A stretch of 64,000 bases of DNA from Owenia fusiformis (taxonomy: Eukaryota > Annelida > Polychaeta > Sabellida > Oweniidae), in assembly GCA_903813345.2 (NCBI GenBank), contig CAIIXF020000008.1, positions 36,048,867 to 36,112,866 of the forward strand, read 5' to 3'. The notes beneath the pieces were generated by a model. That model ran no database searches and was not told the origin of the DNA. It was given only the letters and a program-made list of their open reading frames with translations. The position numbers and the translations under genes were made by a program. Position 1 is the stretch's first letter. Every line of letters begins with the position of its first letter. Positions 51,201 to 57,230 of this stretch are shown piece by piece.

Positions 51201-52290
51201 ATAAGTAATGGACGCTTTTTTATACAGATGCTTTTTATAGACCAATCCCTTCGATTTTCTTACCAGTGAGGTGGTCATATTTTGCATGTTAATGCCTTGT
51301 AAATATTACTATTTGCTTGGTTAAAGAGAACTAAGATTTTGTAAAATGCATTTTAAACTGAATCAGAAACTGAAACTTTTTAATTGGTTTGAAATTGTAC
51401 TATGCTGGTGATTTTATTTATTTAAGCTATACTAATATATGCATGTGACACCAAAACTTTTTGAAATTAAAAAAGAAAGTTTCATATCCGTTGAACAATG
51501 TAACATAAGCCAAATTAGTTTAAACCTTACATCAGGTAAGCTTTTGATAATTCTGGATGAGGGTTATAATCTGTGTATTAATATCAAACCAATCGATAAA
51601 AACTTAAGTTAGGCAGAGGGGGATTGCTCTTGCTCACATTAAATCAGTAATCTGTATACCCGCTTACTTGTAAATGTCAAGGTGAAATCAGGAAGTTTGC
51701 ACTACAGCACTATGCCTACCTAAATGTCTTTAGCAAGGAACGTTTGTGTATTCTTTACTTCAGGAGAAGCCAGTTCTACCCACATTAAAGATGTTTCCCA
51801 GCGTCACATGCAACAGCGTTTCTTCAAAGGACCATTCCAGTGCGCCCGAGCCATAGTACGTGAAAGCGGCGTCCGTACTTTGTTCAGAGGGATGACAGCG
51901 TTTGCTATCCGTGACATTCCATCATTTGGTTTATACGCAGTAGTGTATGAATGGAATTACAACTTTTTACACCGACATCATCTAACTGACGAGGCGGGAA
52001 TGTTCGCCAGTTTTATTGCGGGTGGTATGGCAGGCGTGGCAGCATGGGGCTCAATCATACCAGTTGATATGGTCAAAAGCCGTCTCCAGGCAGATCCCTA
52101 TAAGCAGATGTACAAGGGAATATGGGATTGTTGCGTCAAGAGCTTCAAAGCCGAAGGGATTAGCGTTTTCTACAGAGGCTTTGGTGTTATATCCATTAGG
52201 GCGTTCCCCGTTAGTGCAGTGACATTCCTAGTGTACGACCAGATCCTGAAGCATATGAATGGGACTCATATATGGCAACAAGAGGAATAA
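9260..52290 (+). CDS. Mitochondrial carrier, SLC25A45/47/48-like, with two alternative last exons (gene model)
   Basis: A six-exon gene model for an inner-membrane solute carrier. Exons 9260-9296, 39663-39706, 43349-43429, 44028-44136 and 44954-45091 join either to 47275-47777 (303 residues) or to 51764-52290 (311 residues). Every junction is GT-AG and in phase. Each threefold repeat has its signature: HPFDTTK in repeat 1, CPIDVIK in repeat 2, and MPFDIIK or IPVDMVK in repeat 3, depending on the last exon. The length is that of SLC25A45/47/48 (about 290-310 residues). The N-terminal AGAVGG..VGHPFDT and the FFRGLAFPLAS..VNSVFFGV block also match this subgroup. The substrate cannot be read from the sequence. 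Intron 1 is about 30.4 kb and is filled with nested transposons. The alternative is that the distal exon is the tail of a duplicated gene that lost its 5' exons. Confidence 0.88.
9437..9760. mobile_element. TA-flanked MITE in carrier intron 1
   Basis: The ends CTGTAGATGCACTTAATTTG and the complement of CATTTATTTTAATGC..ATCTTCAG form imperfect inverted repeats, flanked by TA on both sides. Inside are repeated words based on GCCAAATTAAATAGCCACC. Related fragments appear at about 3290-3365 and 42140-42310. TA target sites point to a Tc1/mariner-like non-autonomous element, which is an inference. Confidence 0.65.
9886..10986 (+). repeat. Copy 1 of a ~1.1-1.2 kb tandem duplication (interrupted by F)
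   Basis: Sequence from GTGGGCT..ATGACAACCAAGGTATTTCC to CCTTGGGAGATAACTACA is nearly repeated at 34645-35138 plus 38406-39005. The last part of copy 1 resumes at 34548 after element F. Copy 1 lacks the H insertion, and its empty site is at about 10375-10390. Non-coding; it lies in intron 1 of the carrier. Confidence 0.8.
10446..10623. mobile_element. Small MITE with CAGTGAAACC ends
   Basis: Inverted ends CAGTGAAACCT and AGGTTTTACTG bracket a 178-bp segment rich in the repeated phrase GGTGTTCACTA. The same element sits at the equivalent place of tandem copy 2 (38474-38646), so it predates the duplication. CAG-type termini suggest a hAT-derived MITE. Confidence 0.65.
11277..13674. mobile_element. 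Element E, TIR transposon with GATGCAACAACAC subterminal repeats
   Basis: Long inverted repeats of about 250 bp (11277-11530 against 13420-13674) start CACTGGGGGGTATCGTG and CACTGGGGAGTATCGTG. The flanks share ATATA (11272-11276 and 13675-13679). Just inside each end lies an almost perfect palindrome with 13-bp arms GATGCAACAACAC. Further copies of this word occur near 11513, 11545 and 11567 and on the other strand near 13375, 13404 and 13428. Such repeated subterminal words are usual for transposase-binding sites. No transposase frame is visible; the centre contains a microsatellite. Confidence 0.8.
11972..12290. repeat. GATG/GGATA/GGAA microsatellite
   Basis: GATG repeats grade into a roughly 300-bp degenerate GGATA/GGAAG purine tract. 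The complementary strand reads as a long Ser/Pro/Leu/Tyr-rich frame, but this is a composition effect. It lies inside element E. Confidence 0.9.
13690..14110 (+). repeat. P2 block, copy 1 (element F)
   Basis: About 420 bp shared with 14320-14504 plus 34013-34255 (second copy in F, split by A) and with 18379-18780 inside element B. Landmarks are TTTGGTATCAAAATA, CATCTCAGAACT, GATATCTCGAAAAG and CGGTACTCACACC. It is non-coding. Its presence in both F and B links the two elements. Confidence 0.75.
14116..14310 (+). repeat. Internal second copy of the F left-end block
   Basis: The sequence from CAGAGCTGTCAAGTACCGCG to TTTACCTAATTT repeats 10987-11215, the left end of F. F therefore begins with a tandem of block P1 and block P2, each present twice. 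Confidence 0.75.
14622..14727 (-). other. LINE 3' UTR and poly(A) end
   Basis: This is the part of the LINE 3' UTR lying beyond element B. It includes a polyadenylation hexamer (14639-14644 on the complement) and a terminal A run that abuts element A sequence. It shows that the LINE 3' end is intact. Confidence 0.75.
15258..17078 (+). repeat. 167-bp satellite, forward arm (~11 units)
   Basis: The landmark GGCGAGGATGG recurs at 15271, 15438, 15605, 15772, 15938, 16186, 16353, 16520, 16687, 16854 and 17020, so the step is 166-167 bp except for one 248-bp step that contains an extra partial unit. Units differ by a few percent. Open frames of 69 codons recur every 334 bp as a by-product. These are not treated as genes. 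Confidence 0.95.
17081..18232 (-). repeat. 167-bp satellite, reverse arm (~7 units)
   Basis: The same unit in inverse orientation: the complementary landmark recurs at 17222, 17389, 17556, 17723, 17890, 18057 and 18224, exactly 167 bp apart. The switch of direction is at 17076-17080, within a unit on the left and at the AATTCAGGGAATATAT phrase on the right. Together the two arms make a palindrome of nearly 3 kb. Confidence 0.95.
18379..18780 (+). repeat. P2 block in element B
   Basis: Diverged copy of the block found twice in element F (13690-14110 and 14320-14504 plus 34013-34255), in the same order from ATAACGCCATAGTTG to CGGTACTCACACC. It carries GATATCTCAAAAAG at the position where element A inserted in F. 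Confidence 0.75.
18791..19944. other. Unrecognised interior of element B
   Basis: No coding sequence is recognised. An 80-codon frame at 19671-19913 shows no domain I know and is not supported. The region has repeated TE-like phrases but no tandem structure that I can see. Confidence 0.45.
20181..22799 (-). pseudogene. LINE ORF2: reverse transcriptase and C-terminal domain
   Basis: On the minus strand this encodes the RT fingers and palm: WRPISLTNTDYKILAKSLANR, then DQCGYIPGR, then VALDYSRAYDSL with a catalytic Asp, then SGLSQGCPASAF, then VQYADDMSLL with the YADD active site. These are the standard non-LTR RT blocks. A frameshift near 21400 (between NIDKKM and AGRCLTMFGK) joins it to the thumb and a C-terminal CX2CX8HX4C zinc knuckle (KICNVEAESHKHLFVNC, about 20350-20400). 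The frame ends at TAA on the complement of 20181-20183, where element B inserted. Upstream it is interrupted by D. The frameshift and insertions make it inactive. Confidence 0.9.
22800..23248. mobile_element. Element D, MITE inside LINE ORF2
   Basis: Ends AGGGACAATGTG and complementary TTGTCCCT bracket 449 bp that interrupt ORF2 between the endonuclease-RT linker (..VSIKQAM) and the KLTKDPQN..MYDNILAVE segment. TTAA precedes it at 22796. The right flank reads TTTT, so the duplication is not perfect. It has no coding capacity. Confidence 0.65.
23249..23501 (-). pseudogene. LINE ORF2: linker between endonuclease and RT
   Basis: Minus-strand frame with WKFNDSFLKDIEYVNMV, then WEYFKSKVQSISIQYGKTKA and KEKRQNLEGINKSL, the segment typical of the endonuclease-RT linker of L1/Tx1 ORF2. 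It joins directly to the endonuclease piece at 31322 once element C and one copy of its 8-bp duplication are removed, restoring GPSYWKFNDS in frame. It ends where D inserted. Confidence 0.85.
23522..25206. other. Gene-free left part of element C
   Basis: No domain was recognised on either strand. Frames of 60-90 codons occur but have no recognisable motif and lack neighbours that would form a spliced gene. Confidence 0.45.
25209..26355. mobile_element. TA-flanked TIR element in C
   Basis: Ends CAGAGTGAGCCAAAAAAAGG and complementary CCTTTTTTGGCTCACCCTG are flanked by TA (25207-25208 and 26356-26357), as in Tc1/mariner-type elements. The interior has two tandem copies of about 145 bp built on AAATGGCCGCCATTTT phrases (about 25700-25990) and a GGAC microsatellite (26155-26190). 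No transposase is visible in 1147 bp. Confidence 0.75.
26358..28108. other. Gene-free stretch in element C
   Basis: AT-rich sequence without recognised genes. A single terminus-like phrase CAGGGTAGACCAAAAAAGTCC at about 27045 resembles the partial element at 63820, but no partner end was found. Two AT-rich segments near 26860-26890 and 27785-27835 share the phrase AAATTGAATTTRATATTAGAAATTA and may be a diverged duplication. Confidence 0.4.
28109..28732. mobile_element. TA-flanked MITE with GC-rich ends
   Basis: Ends CAGGGTGTCCAGAAAGTATG and complement followed by GGGGCCCCCCTAGGC, flanked by TA at 28107-28108 and 28733-28734. The 624-bp interior is non-coding, with words of the arms echoed inside (ACTTGGCA, GTTGAACC). 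Confidence 0.8.
28735..28868. mobile_element. 134-bp MITE abutting the previous one
   Basis: Ends CAGGGTATCAAATAAATATG and complementary CATATTTATTTGACACTCTG, flanked by TA at 28733-28734 and 28869-28870. It shares its left TA with the right TA of the preceding MITE, so one inserted into the other's target duplication. Confidence 0.75.
29250..30660 (+). repeat. Tandem array, 8 units of ~173-192 bp
   Basis: The landmark GACCCACATTTGAGG recurs at 29301, 29493, 29676, 29849, 30023, 30200, 30374 and 30547. Units include AACACCATATAAGGAAATCGAAC, GATGAGAAAATCTACCAGGAG and CACACATTAAGCTGAATATATG. The two leftmost units are longer and more diverged, while the central ones are homogeneous at 173-177 bp. 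Non-coding. Confidence 0.92.
30661..31321. other. Right end of element C
   Basis: No recognised gene. The minus-strand frame that continues the LINE endonuclease into this stretch (to about 31174) encodes element C sequence and is not part of the LINE protein. Confidence 0.55.
31322..32070 (-). pseudogene. LINE ORF2: N-terminal AP endonuclease
   Basis: The frame starts MVNVLSVNVRGLRNKRTR at 32070 and shows the APE-type endonuclease motifs in order: NVRGLR, CCIQES (catalytic Glu), NIYAPN, GGDFNC (Asp/Asn), KIDFIFTN and the SDH catalytic His motif (PNSDHKGI). It ends at GPSYWKF, where element C inserted. ORF1 lies about 125 bp upstream on the same strand. The domain would nick target DNA for target-primed reverse transcription. 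The residues are intact, but the ORF is split. Confidence 0.9.
32195..33237 (-). pseudogene. LINE ORF1 with three CCHC zinc knuckles
   Basis: Gag-like nucleic-acid-binding protein. The N-terminal part (ADDRIRPDVIKRDNIIG.. to IHGIPLHVSNSE) is open from the truncated LINE 5' end. A frameshift near 32985 joins it to TSDVKFHSRRATNG..GHRFCYVRKI and to three knuckles (CPHCRGDHNINDC, CFQCGLEGHRKSEC, CWKCGIDGHRKSAC at about 32560-32770). The C-terminus is Ser/Lys-rich. No start codon of the original ORF is present because the LINE is 5'-truncated. Confidence 0.85.
33252..34012. repeat. Foldback interior and right end of element A
   Basis: Two complementary arms (about 33265-33470 and 33700-33895) share ACACGTTTTCTAAT, GAAGCTTCTAGCTCAATTTTG and GGCGTAGCCAGGAGGGGGTG, with G and C runs, and enclose a 230-bp spacer. 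The terminal CGGGTACC-rich repeat then ends at 34012. Confidence 0.8.
34072..34104. mobile_element. 33-bp palindromic insertion in a P2 block
   Basis: Comparison with the P2 copies at 13960 and 18650 shows a 33-bp addition, flanked by TATAT on both sides (34067-34071 and 34105-34109). It begins with a perfect 26-bp palindrome whose half-site is CATGGGCTTTCAA. That half-site is the dispersed word seen at 136, 2352 and 3036. It looks like a minimal insertion made of two head-to-head termini. Confidence 0.65.
35139..38405. mobile_element. Element H, MULE-like, 3.3 kb
   Basis: Inverted ends GGCATGTTCTAATCAGTGGA and complement are flanked by a perfect 9-bp duplication GCGTCCAAC (35130-35138 and 38406-38414). 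Tandem copy 1 shows the empty site at about 10375. The outer arms repeat ATGGACTGG/CCAGTCC and AAAAGATGGCC words. The interior has a relic of the A-type repeat (about 35605-35815) and weak internal duplications (for example 36590-36640 with 37650-37700). No transposase frame is visible. Confidence 0.85.
38474..38646. mobile_element. Small MITE with CAGTGAAACC ends, copy 2
   Basis: Same element and same flanks as 10446-10623, carried along by the tandem duplication. Confidence 0.65.
39663..39706 (+). CDS. Carrier exon 2
   Basis: Acceptor TTTTAG and donor AAA/GTTAGT bound 44 bp encoding GCAGLAVGHPFDTTK, the end of helix 1 with the PX(D/E)XX(K/R) signature that forms the matrix salt-bridge gate. 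It starts in phase 1 and ends in phase 0. Confidence 0.9.
39707..41461. other. Intron 2, left part
   Basis: No coding signal. Two diverged direct copies of about 75 bp occur at 40978-41050 and 41125-41195 (shared ATCTGTGACTGCGTA and CAAACAATTAGCA). Confidence 0.55.
41462..41856. mobile_element. MITE with AAAGGACGATTCTCGG ends, copy 1
   Basis: Terminal inverted repeats AAAGGACGATTCTCGGTTTG and complement; 395 bp. Inside, a unit of about 185 bp is repeated twice (TATCCCTGCTYC..TAATTTGGGTAATATTTCTA). A second full copy stands at 50651-51043. No clear TSD. Confidence 0.8.
42140..42310. repeat. Fragment of the 9437-type MITE
   Basis: Repeated words based on AATCGCCAAATTAGATAGCCCCCA match the interior words of 9437-9760. 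The ends are degraded. Confidence 0.5.
43349..43429 (+). CDS. Carrier exon 3
   Basis: 81 bp, phase 0 at both sides, encoding VQLQTQQG..SAYAGTWDAI..GW. It is the first matrix loop and amphipathic h12 helix, with the QTQ stretch that follows the signature in this family. Donor TGG/GTATGT. Confidence 0.9.
44028..44136 (+). CDS. Carrier exon 4
   Basis: Encodes ARGFFRGLAFPLASYGVVNSV and FFGVYGNTLRWLNRS: the (D/E)GXXXX(R)G-like turn and helix 2. The VNSV(V/F)FGV(Y/F)SNT phrase is characteristic of SLC25A45/48-type carriers. Phase 0 to phase 1; donor CAG/GTACAA. Confidence 0.9.
44348..44866. mobile_element. MITE in carrier intron 4
   Basis: Arms with ATAGCCTGACTACGGTAAAG and complementary CTTTACCGTTGTCAGGCTAAT continue into GCGACGGTTATGTCCGCCATTTG on both sides (about 70 bp of inverted repeat). 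CACC-type ends; the flanks ATAGTCA and ATAGTGCA may be a mutated 8-bp duplication. Non-coding. Confidence 0.75.
44954..45091 (+). CDS. Carrier exon 5 (last constitutive exon)
   Basis: Encodes EDDPYRQPTYRDVFIAG, GCVGGAMQIIP and the second signature CPIDVIKVVLQSQITHST, i.e. helix 3. It ends in phase 1 at ACA G/GTTTGG. Both downstream candidate exons (47275 and 51764) begin with GA in the phase needed to complete this glycine codon. Confidence 0.9.
45561..45620 (+). repeat. Three 20-bp tandem repeats
   Basis: Unit TAACTCATAAAACACTTGTT (first base variable) occurs three times without gaps in intron 5. Confidence 0.9.
46016..46460 (+). repeat. Two adjacent tandem duplications in intron 5
   Basis: 46016-46345 holds two copies of a unit of about 175 bp (GCATGTTAGCT.., ACTTACAGTTTAGAAAC.., GAGCAGGTGGC..GTGCTTGATAGCT). 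46346-46460 holds two copies of a unit of about 55 bp (CTGACCCAATTCTGCAG..TGTATTTTCT). Non-coding. Confidence 0.8.
47275..47777 (+). CDS. Carrier terminal exon, version a
   Basis: Acceptor CATTGCAG; 167 codons to TAA. Encodes the second loop and helix 4 (YYKGPLSCMCAIYKAHGIRG, then LYTGVQIQAIRDIPAS), helix 5 (ASFIGGGIAGMISWAIIM), the third signature MPFDIIKSRIQAD, the loop YKGISDCVRITYAEGG and helix 6 (FFRGIGVTCLRAFPANAV). A lysine-rich end MKKDRG follows. Overlapping AATAAA hexamers occur at 47998-48008, a plausible polyadenylation site, so it can stand as a terminal exon on its own. Confidence 0.9.
47778..50650. other. 3' UTR of version a and gene-free sequence
   Basis: No further carrier exons or other genes seen. 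There is an imperfect foldback at about 48278-48482 (GGGTCGGGTCAAAATATC / GATATTTTGACCCAACCCC) with a C run, and another at 48690-48792 (GAGCTATGTTCTCCACCACTTTT and complement). A solitary CAGGGTGTTTTAG terminus-like phrase lies at about 49358. Confidence 0.5.
50651..51043. mobile_element. MITE with AAAGGACGATTCTCGG ends, copy 2
   Basis: Full-length second copy of 41462-41856, with the same internal tandem structure and inverted ends. The two copies differ by scattered substitutions and small indels. Confidence 0.8.
51197..51240. mobile_element. Possible solitary mariner-like terminus
   Basis: CGAGGGGTGATCAATAAGTA resembles the terminal inverted repeat of mariner-family elements, but no partner end or transposase is nearby. 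Confidence 0.3.
51764..52290 (+). CDS. Carrier terminal exon, version b
   Basis: Acceptor TTACTTCAG; 175 codons to TAA. It encodes the same part of the carrier as 47275-47777 but diverged: RFFKGPFQCARAIVRESGVR, FRGMTAFAIRDIPSFGLYAV, the MFASFIAGGMAGVAAWGS helix, third signature IPVDMVKSRLQAD, YKGIWDCCVKSFKAEG, and YRGFGVISIRAFPVSAV. It begins in the phase required after exon 5, and no first half of a second carrier is visible between 47778 and 51763. An AATAAA hexamer occurs at 53065-53070. The alternative is that it is an orphaned tail of a duplicated gene, but its intact frame argues for use. Confidence 0.85.
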
Positions 52291-55026
52291 TGTGATTATT
52301 TATCCTAGTGGCTTAAATTCTAGACTTGAATACCCTAAATGATAAGACTAGTCACCAACGTTTTTTTTACCAATGTGGCGCTAATTTTATCAGCATTTAT
52401 CTTTGCACAATTTAGTTTTTAAAATTTGTGTTTTGGGCCTACATTTGTAAAATTGCTCATCAGCTCATCGCATATTGCATGTATTGTATATTAACAGATT
52501 ACTGTATATTTTATAAGTTTTATATGTCTCTGGCTTACCTAGTGACTTATACATGTTATACCAGTGTCTTACATGTGACTTATCTACAACTGAACTGAGA
52601 AGTTGTTAAGAGACAAAACTTTTTTTTGGTAATTTAGACATATGAATTGTTGTTCATTTGGCTCCAACTTCAAATCCAAGGCCGTTCCTGTTTTCTCTGG
52701 AACTATTGACGATCTTTAATTTTTACAAAAATCAAACAAAAAGTGGAAGTTCTAATTTCTTCGAGTCAGTGATGAAGGTACATGTTTTAACACCAATTCT
52801 CATGTCGAAATTATATCCATGGCCTTGTCAATGCTACTCCCTTCACCCGTTCACCCTAAGCGTCTCAAAACCATCAGCAAGTTAGCTTCACGTCATCAGT
52901 TCATATAGTCTAGTGTATTTTTATGTCACCACCAGAAGTAGTGTCGTGACACGTTGCTATAGTCTCCAATTAATTTACAACTGGACGGTGTTCTGTGGTT
53001 GGTGGTCGGTGTTCGGTGTTTAGCATTGGCTAAAATATCATAGAAAATATCCATACATTTTTCGAATAAAACTCAAATGTATGATATAAAACCTTTAAAA
53101 AGACATATATAAAAGTGATGTAAAGGTATACGCTTTTACCAGCTTAAAATTGGATTTTATTTCTAAACATATTTACAAGGTCTGTGAGTCATGAACTTAT
53201 GAAATCCAGGGCTAATTTTGAGTAATATTCCACTCATTATGTCCGCCTATGTAAAAATGAAATTTATGAAATAAATCTTATTAAAGAAATATAAACATGA
53301 CAAAAAGATACGCTTTTACCAGTTTCGGGTGTTATAAATAAACATTATTTTTATTCATGTAATTAAATTATTAGCAAGTGTTACATTTACACACTAGATA
53401 CCCATAGGGGGGGGGGGGGTATATCAGGGCATTAACAAAAATTGGTAGACCTCAAAGGTGTACAATTACATGAATTATTGTGCAATATGTTTCACAAGCT
53501 ATGTGAATCATGAAAGGGTCTATTAATGAGTGTTATTCCTCCCATTATGCCCACCTATGCAGTGGTAATTGTTCACTTATATATTTGAATGATTAAATAC
53601 ATGAAATACCCTTGATTCTAGGCCAGTTAGTTGTTGCTGAGTCAGTTATTATCAAACAAACATTGAATCGATTATCCAATGCATTATGAAATATGCATTG
53701 ATCAACGAGTGACTCTTTCTCAAAGTATGTTTTTTACCATCGTTGTTGGTACGTATAAAAAGATTTTATCCCTAGTCAGATAACATTTAGTTGTTTATGA
53801 AACAATGACCCAAACTTGGTTGAATTCATGGATCTTTGACAATTCTTTCGACCACCCCTAAATTGGACTTGTAACCAGCAGTAATGTCAGAGATAGGATT
53901 GAAACCCAATTTTTCTCAGATTTGTGGGTATGATTGACACACGAGAAGGATTTAAAAGTTATGCAATGGTTGTATTCACCAGAAAGGGTTATTACAGCCA
54001 ACAAAAAGTTCTAAAAGCAAGCCCAACAATGTCCTGTTTAAGAACCTCCATTTACTGTTGTAATGGATTCTAGAAATACTACATGTACTATGCCACATGA
54101 ATTTACTTGCTGAGATTCAATTAACTTGAGTTTTAATGAGATAATGAAGATTTTGTATCTATAGGCCTACCCACCTTTTTTGTGGACGGCGGTCGGCCTT
54201 TGGAGTTAGGCGTCTGTAACTGGTAACAAATTGTCGTGCTTTCTAGAAGGTTTTAGAAGTTTTAGACCGTGTTCAGACGAAATGTCGAGACGTAGTGATA
54301 CTACATGTAGTTGTATTAGAGGTATATCTGCATGGTATGGTCAATGTTTCTACGTAAGGGAAAGTACCATATTCTGTCAAAACGTCCAAATAATTGAGTA
54401 GTTACAAATCTCCCGCGGAAAATACTGGGTATAACGTAAGAGGAGGGAAAGCCCCAGAGCTTTAGCGATGACTGACATAATACGTCTCTTGCGTACCACC
54501 TTCGTTTGCGCAAATTCTCACCAGTTAATTTTCGAACATATCGCGTCGTCGTGATGTTTTAATCGATGTAAACATATTCCTTACATATTTCTTTATCTTG
54601 ATGTGAAAAACCAAGCTATGATATTGGTTAATGCACCTGGAAGCAACGTAATATTATTCGAAGCGTTATTAGAAAATTTTAAATCCGCCATTTTTGTTCA
54701 TCGATTTGGACCAAATAAACGTGTATGTCATCGGTTTACATTATAAACATATGTCATCTTTGAACTCTGGGGTTAATCCCGCTCTTGTATAACGTCCTAA
54801 ACTTCCGAATGGGGTGTGATGCCCGGGGTGTGATGTAAGGCAAAGCCGTTATAAATGAATGGGCCTTGGCCCTTGGGCCTACTTTATTATCAAATAACAA
54901 ACCATATTGACGTTATTTTGTTACGTATTGCGAGTGAAATACAATTGCATCAACATGCAAAATGTCACCACAACCGTAAATATAATTGCCCGGAACCTTT
55001 TTAGAATATAAAAGAACGAATAGTAT
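52291..55026. other. 3' region and gene-free sequence
   Basis: No gene recognised. 52920-53035 (GTCACCACCAGAAG..GGTTGGTGGTCGGTGTTC) is similar to 43010-43095 in carrier intron 2, a dispersed repeat. A G run lies near 53407-53418. Confidence 0.5.
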
Positions 55027-56472
55027 CACGCCCGGTGATCGTACAAAAATGATGGAGGGGGGGTCAGGCGATTTTTGCAAGAAAACTCAACAAATTTGGA
55101 AGATTTATTTTTTCAAGAGAAAGTTTACAACTGGATTGCCAAATGAATAGGCGCAGTGCATGGCAAAATATGTTAGGCCATCTAGTATTTTTTTGAACTG
55201 ATACCCTTCTAAGATATGAGATCTATTAAAAAAGGCGCATCATCACCAACGTGCAAAAGTCAATGTTTTTGCTATAAATCGGGCAACAATGGTCTACATG
55301 ACCTTTAATAAATAGGTATAAGGGACGTTATCCTATGCCAAGTAGAGTTTTAGGGAGATAAGTTGGTAAGATATATCCCGTATCCTGATTTTGAGGTTTC
55401 CATATCCAGAACCTCCATATCTCCCGCCATATCTCCCGCTTCGTTGCATATCTTCCCGCTTCGGTGCATATCTGCCCGCTTCCGGTTAGTAGTGTAAATG
55501 CAATAAAATGACTTTGCATATGAATGATTTGTTTATTTGTACACCTTGTACTATTGAAATGGCAATATGCCCATAAAAACTCTACTTGGTATAGGATAAA
55601 GCAGTTATGTACGGTCGGTTTGGATATTGGGTTCATCCCTCGTGAGATATGCACATCTACCTTCGGTCCCTACGGTCCCTCAGGTAGATATGCATATCTC
55701 CCTCTGGATAAACCCCATATCCAAAACCTCCCAGTACATAACCCTTATTTATTATCATAATACTAATGACATTGCTCACTTTTTAAAGTTAGTTTCCATG
55801 CGTTATACAAAAAATAATCGAAATAATTTAATTTGGGATGGAGGAGGGGGGGATCGGATGGAGGGGGGGGGATCACGTGTATATAAGACATGATAAGACG
55901 TGCTACTTGAATTTATTCTTATGACTCCAAATTTTCATCCTCCAGAGATATTATATCTAGTTTCTTACTGGGGTACTGAGTTTAGTTTTTTTCAAATACA
56001 CGAGTTCTTGTGAATTTGTTCCATCGTAAAGATATAACCCCCCCCCCCTCCATCCGATCCCCCCTCCATCCCAAATTAATTTATTTCGATTATTTTTTTT
56101 TATAACGCATGGAAACTAACTTTAAAAAGTGAGCAATGTCATAAGTATTGTGATAATAACATCCCTTATACCTATTTATTACAGGTCGTGTAGACCATTG
56201 TTGCCCGTTTTATAGCAAAAACAACATTGACTTTTGCATGTTGGTGATGATGCGCCTTTTTTAATAGATCTCATATCTTAGACATGTTAGAAGGGTATCA
56301 GTTCAAAAAAATACTAGATGACCTAACATATTTTGTCATGCACTGCGCCCATCCATTTGGCAATTCAGTTGTAAATTTTTTCTTGAAAAAATAAATCTTC
56401 CAAATTTGTTGAGTTTTCTTGCAGAAATCGCCTGATCCCCCCTCCATCATTTTTGTACGATCACCGGGCGTG
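55027..56472. mobile_element. Element I, foldback with ~430-bp arms
   Basis: Ends CACGCCCGGTGATCGTAC and complement, flanked by AGTAT (55022-55026 and 56473-56477). Arm pairs are 55027-55328 with 56170-56472 and 55745-55875 with 56040-56165. The left arm is split by a segment of about 410 bp (J) that is absent from the right arm. G and C runs mark the inner ends. No coding sequence. A relic arm lies at 1370-1668. Confidence 0.85.
55330..55740. mobile_element. Insert J in the left arm of element I
   Basis: The right arm of I reads straight through the equivalent position, so J is an insertion. It carries near-terminal inverted words TTATCCTATGCCAAGTAGAG (55328) and CTCTACTTGGTATAGGATAA (55580). 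It also has a short degenerate tandem of CATATCTCCCGCTTCG (about 55420-55490). Exact ends are not fixed. Confidence 0.55.
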
Positions 56473-57118
56473 AGTATAACGAAATATAATTGTAGAACAA
56501 TGACACATTTGGGTGGTTGTGTGGGTGGGTGGATCTTTTCGTCCTTAGCTTTTTTATCCGTATAGTCGATTCACTCATGCATATGTCATTGAAAATCATT
56601 TGAAAATGTTTCTGAGTATAGTATTTTCAAGGGCCACACTTTGCGAGAGTAGATCTGCGTAACATGCCAAATTCTAAGGAAAGTGGGGATATATAAGGCC
56701 AGCGGGCCAAATACGAGGAATGTCTCGGGAAAACAGACGGGAAAAGACAATTACAATGCTAGTGACCTGGTAGATAATGATGAAGATTAAGATATGTCGA
56801 GGGAAGAGAGTGCTCTACTTAAATAGAGGAAATAATTGCCACGTTTTTTTAAAGAAATCGGACCATACGAGCAAACAAATTCACTTTACAAGAGTAGACA
56901 AAAGAAGGAGTAATACGTAGTATTACATACCTAGCGAAGCATTTGTATGGAAGTCAATGGGAAAGTTAGCGAGCTATATCCACCGATATTGCCCGATTAC
57001 CCCGATATAGCCCGCTTACCTCGTTTTGATATTAGATTTCTTTAATAACCATGATAATATCATGACGTCACGTCATTGATACAAAGTAACCATGGGAACA
57101 AAGGCATGTAATACATCA
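56473..57118. other. Gene-free stretch
   Basis: Nothing recognised on either strand. Confidence 0.45.
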
Positions 57119-57230
57119 GTTATGTCACTATGACGTGAAATATGCCTTCGTTCTTGCCCAAATATAGAGCCTCCCAAGGTCGGCCTATATTGGGAGAACT
57201 CAGGCATATTTCACGTCATAGTGACATAAC
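57119..57230. repeat. 112-bp hairpin with 29-bp perfect arms
   Basis: GTTATGTCACTATGACGTGA and the next nine bases are exactly complemented at 57202-57230. An inner pair CCCAAATATAG/CTATATTGGG extends the fold. It is either a tiny foldback MITE or a structured element, and no TSD is clear. Confidence 0.85.
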
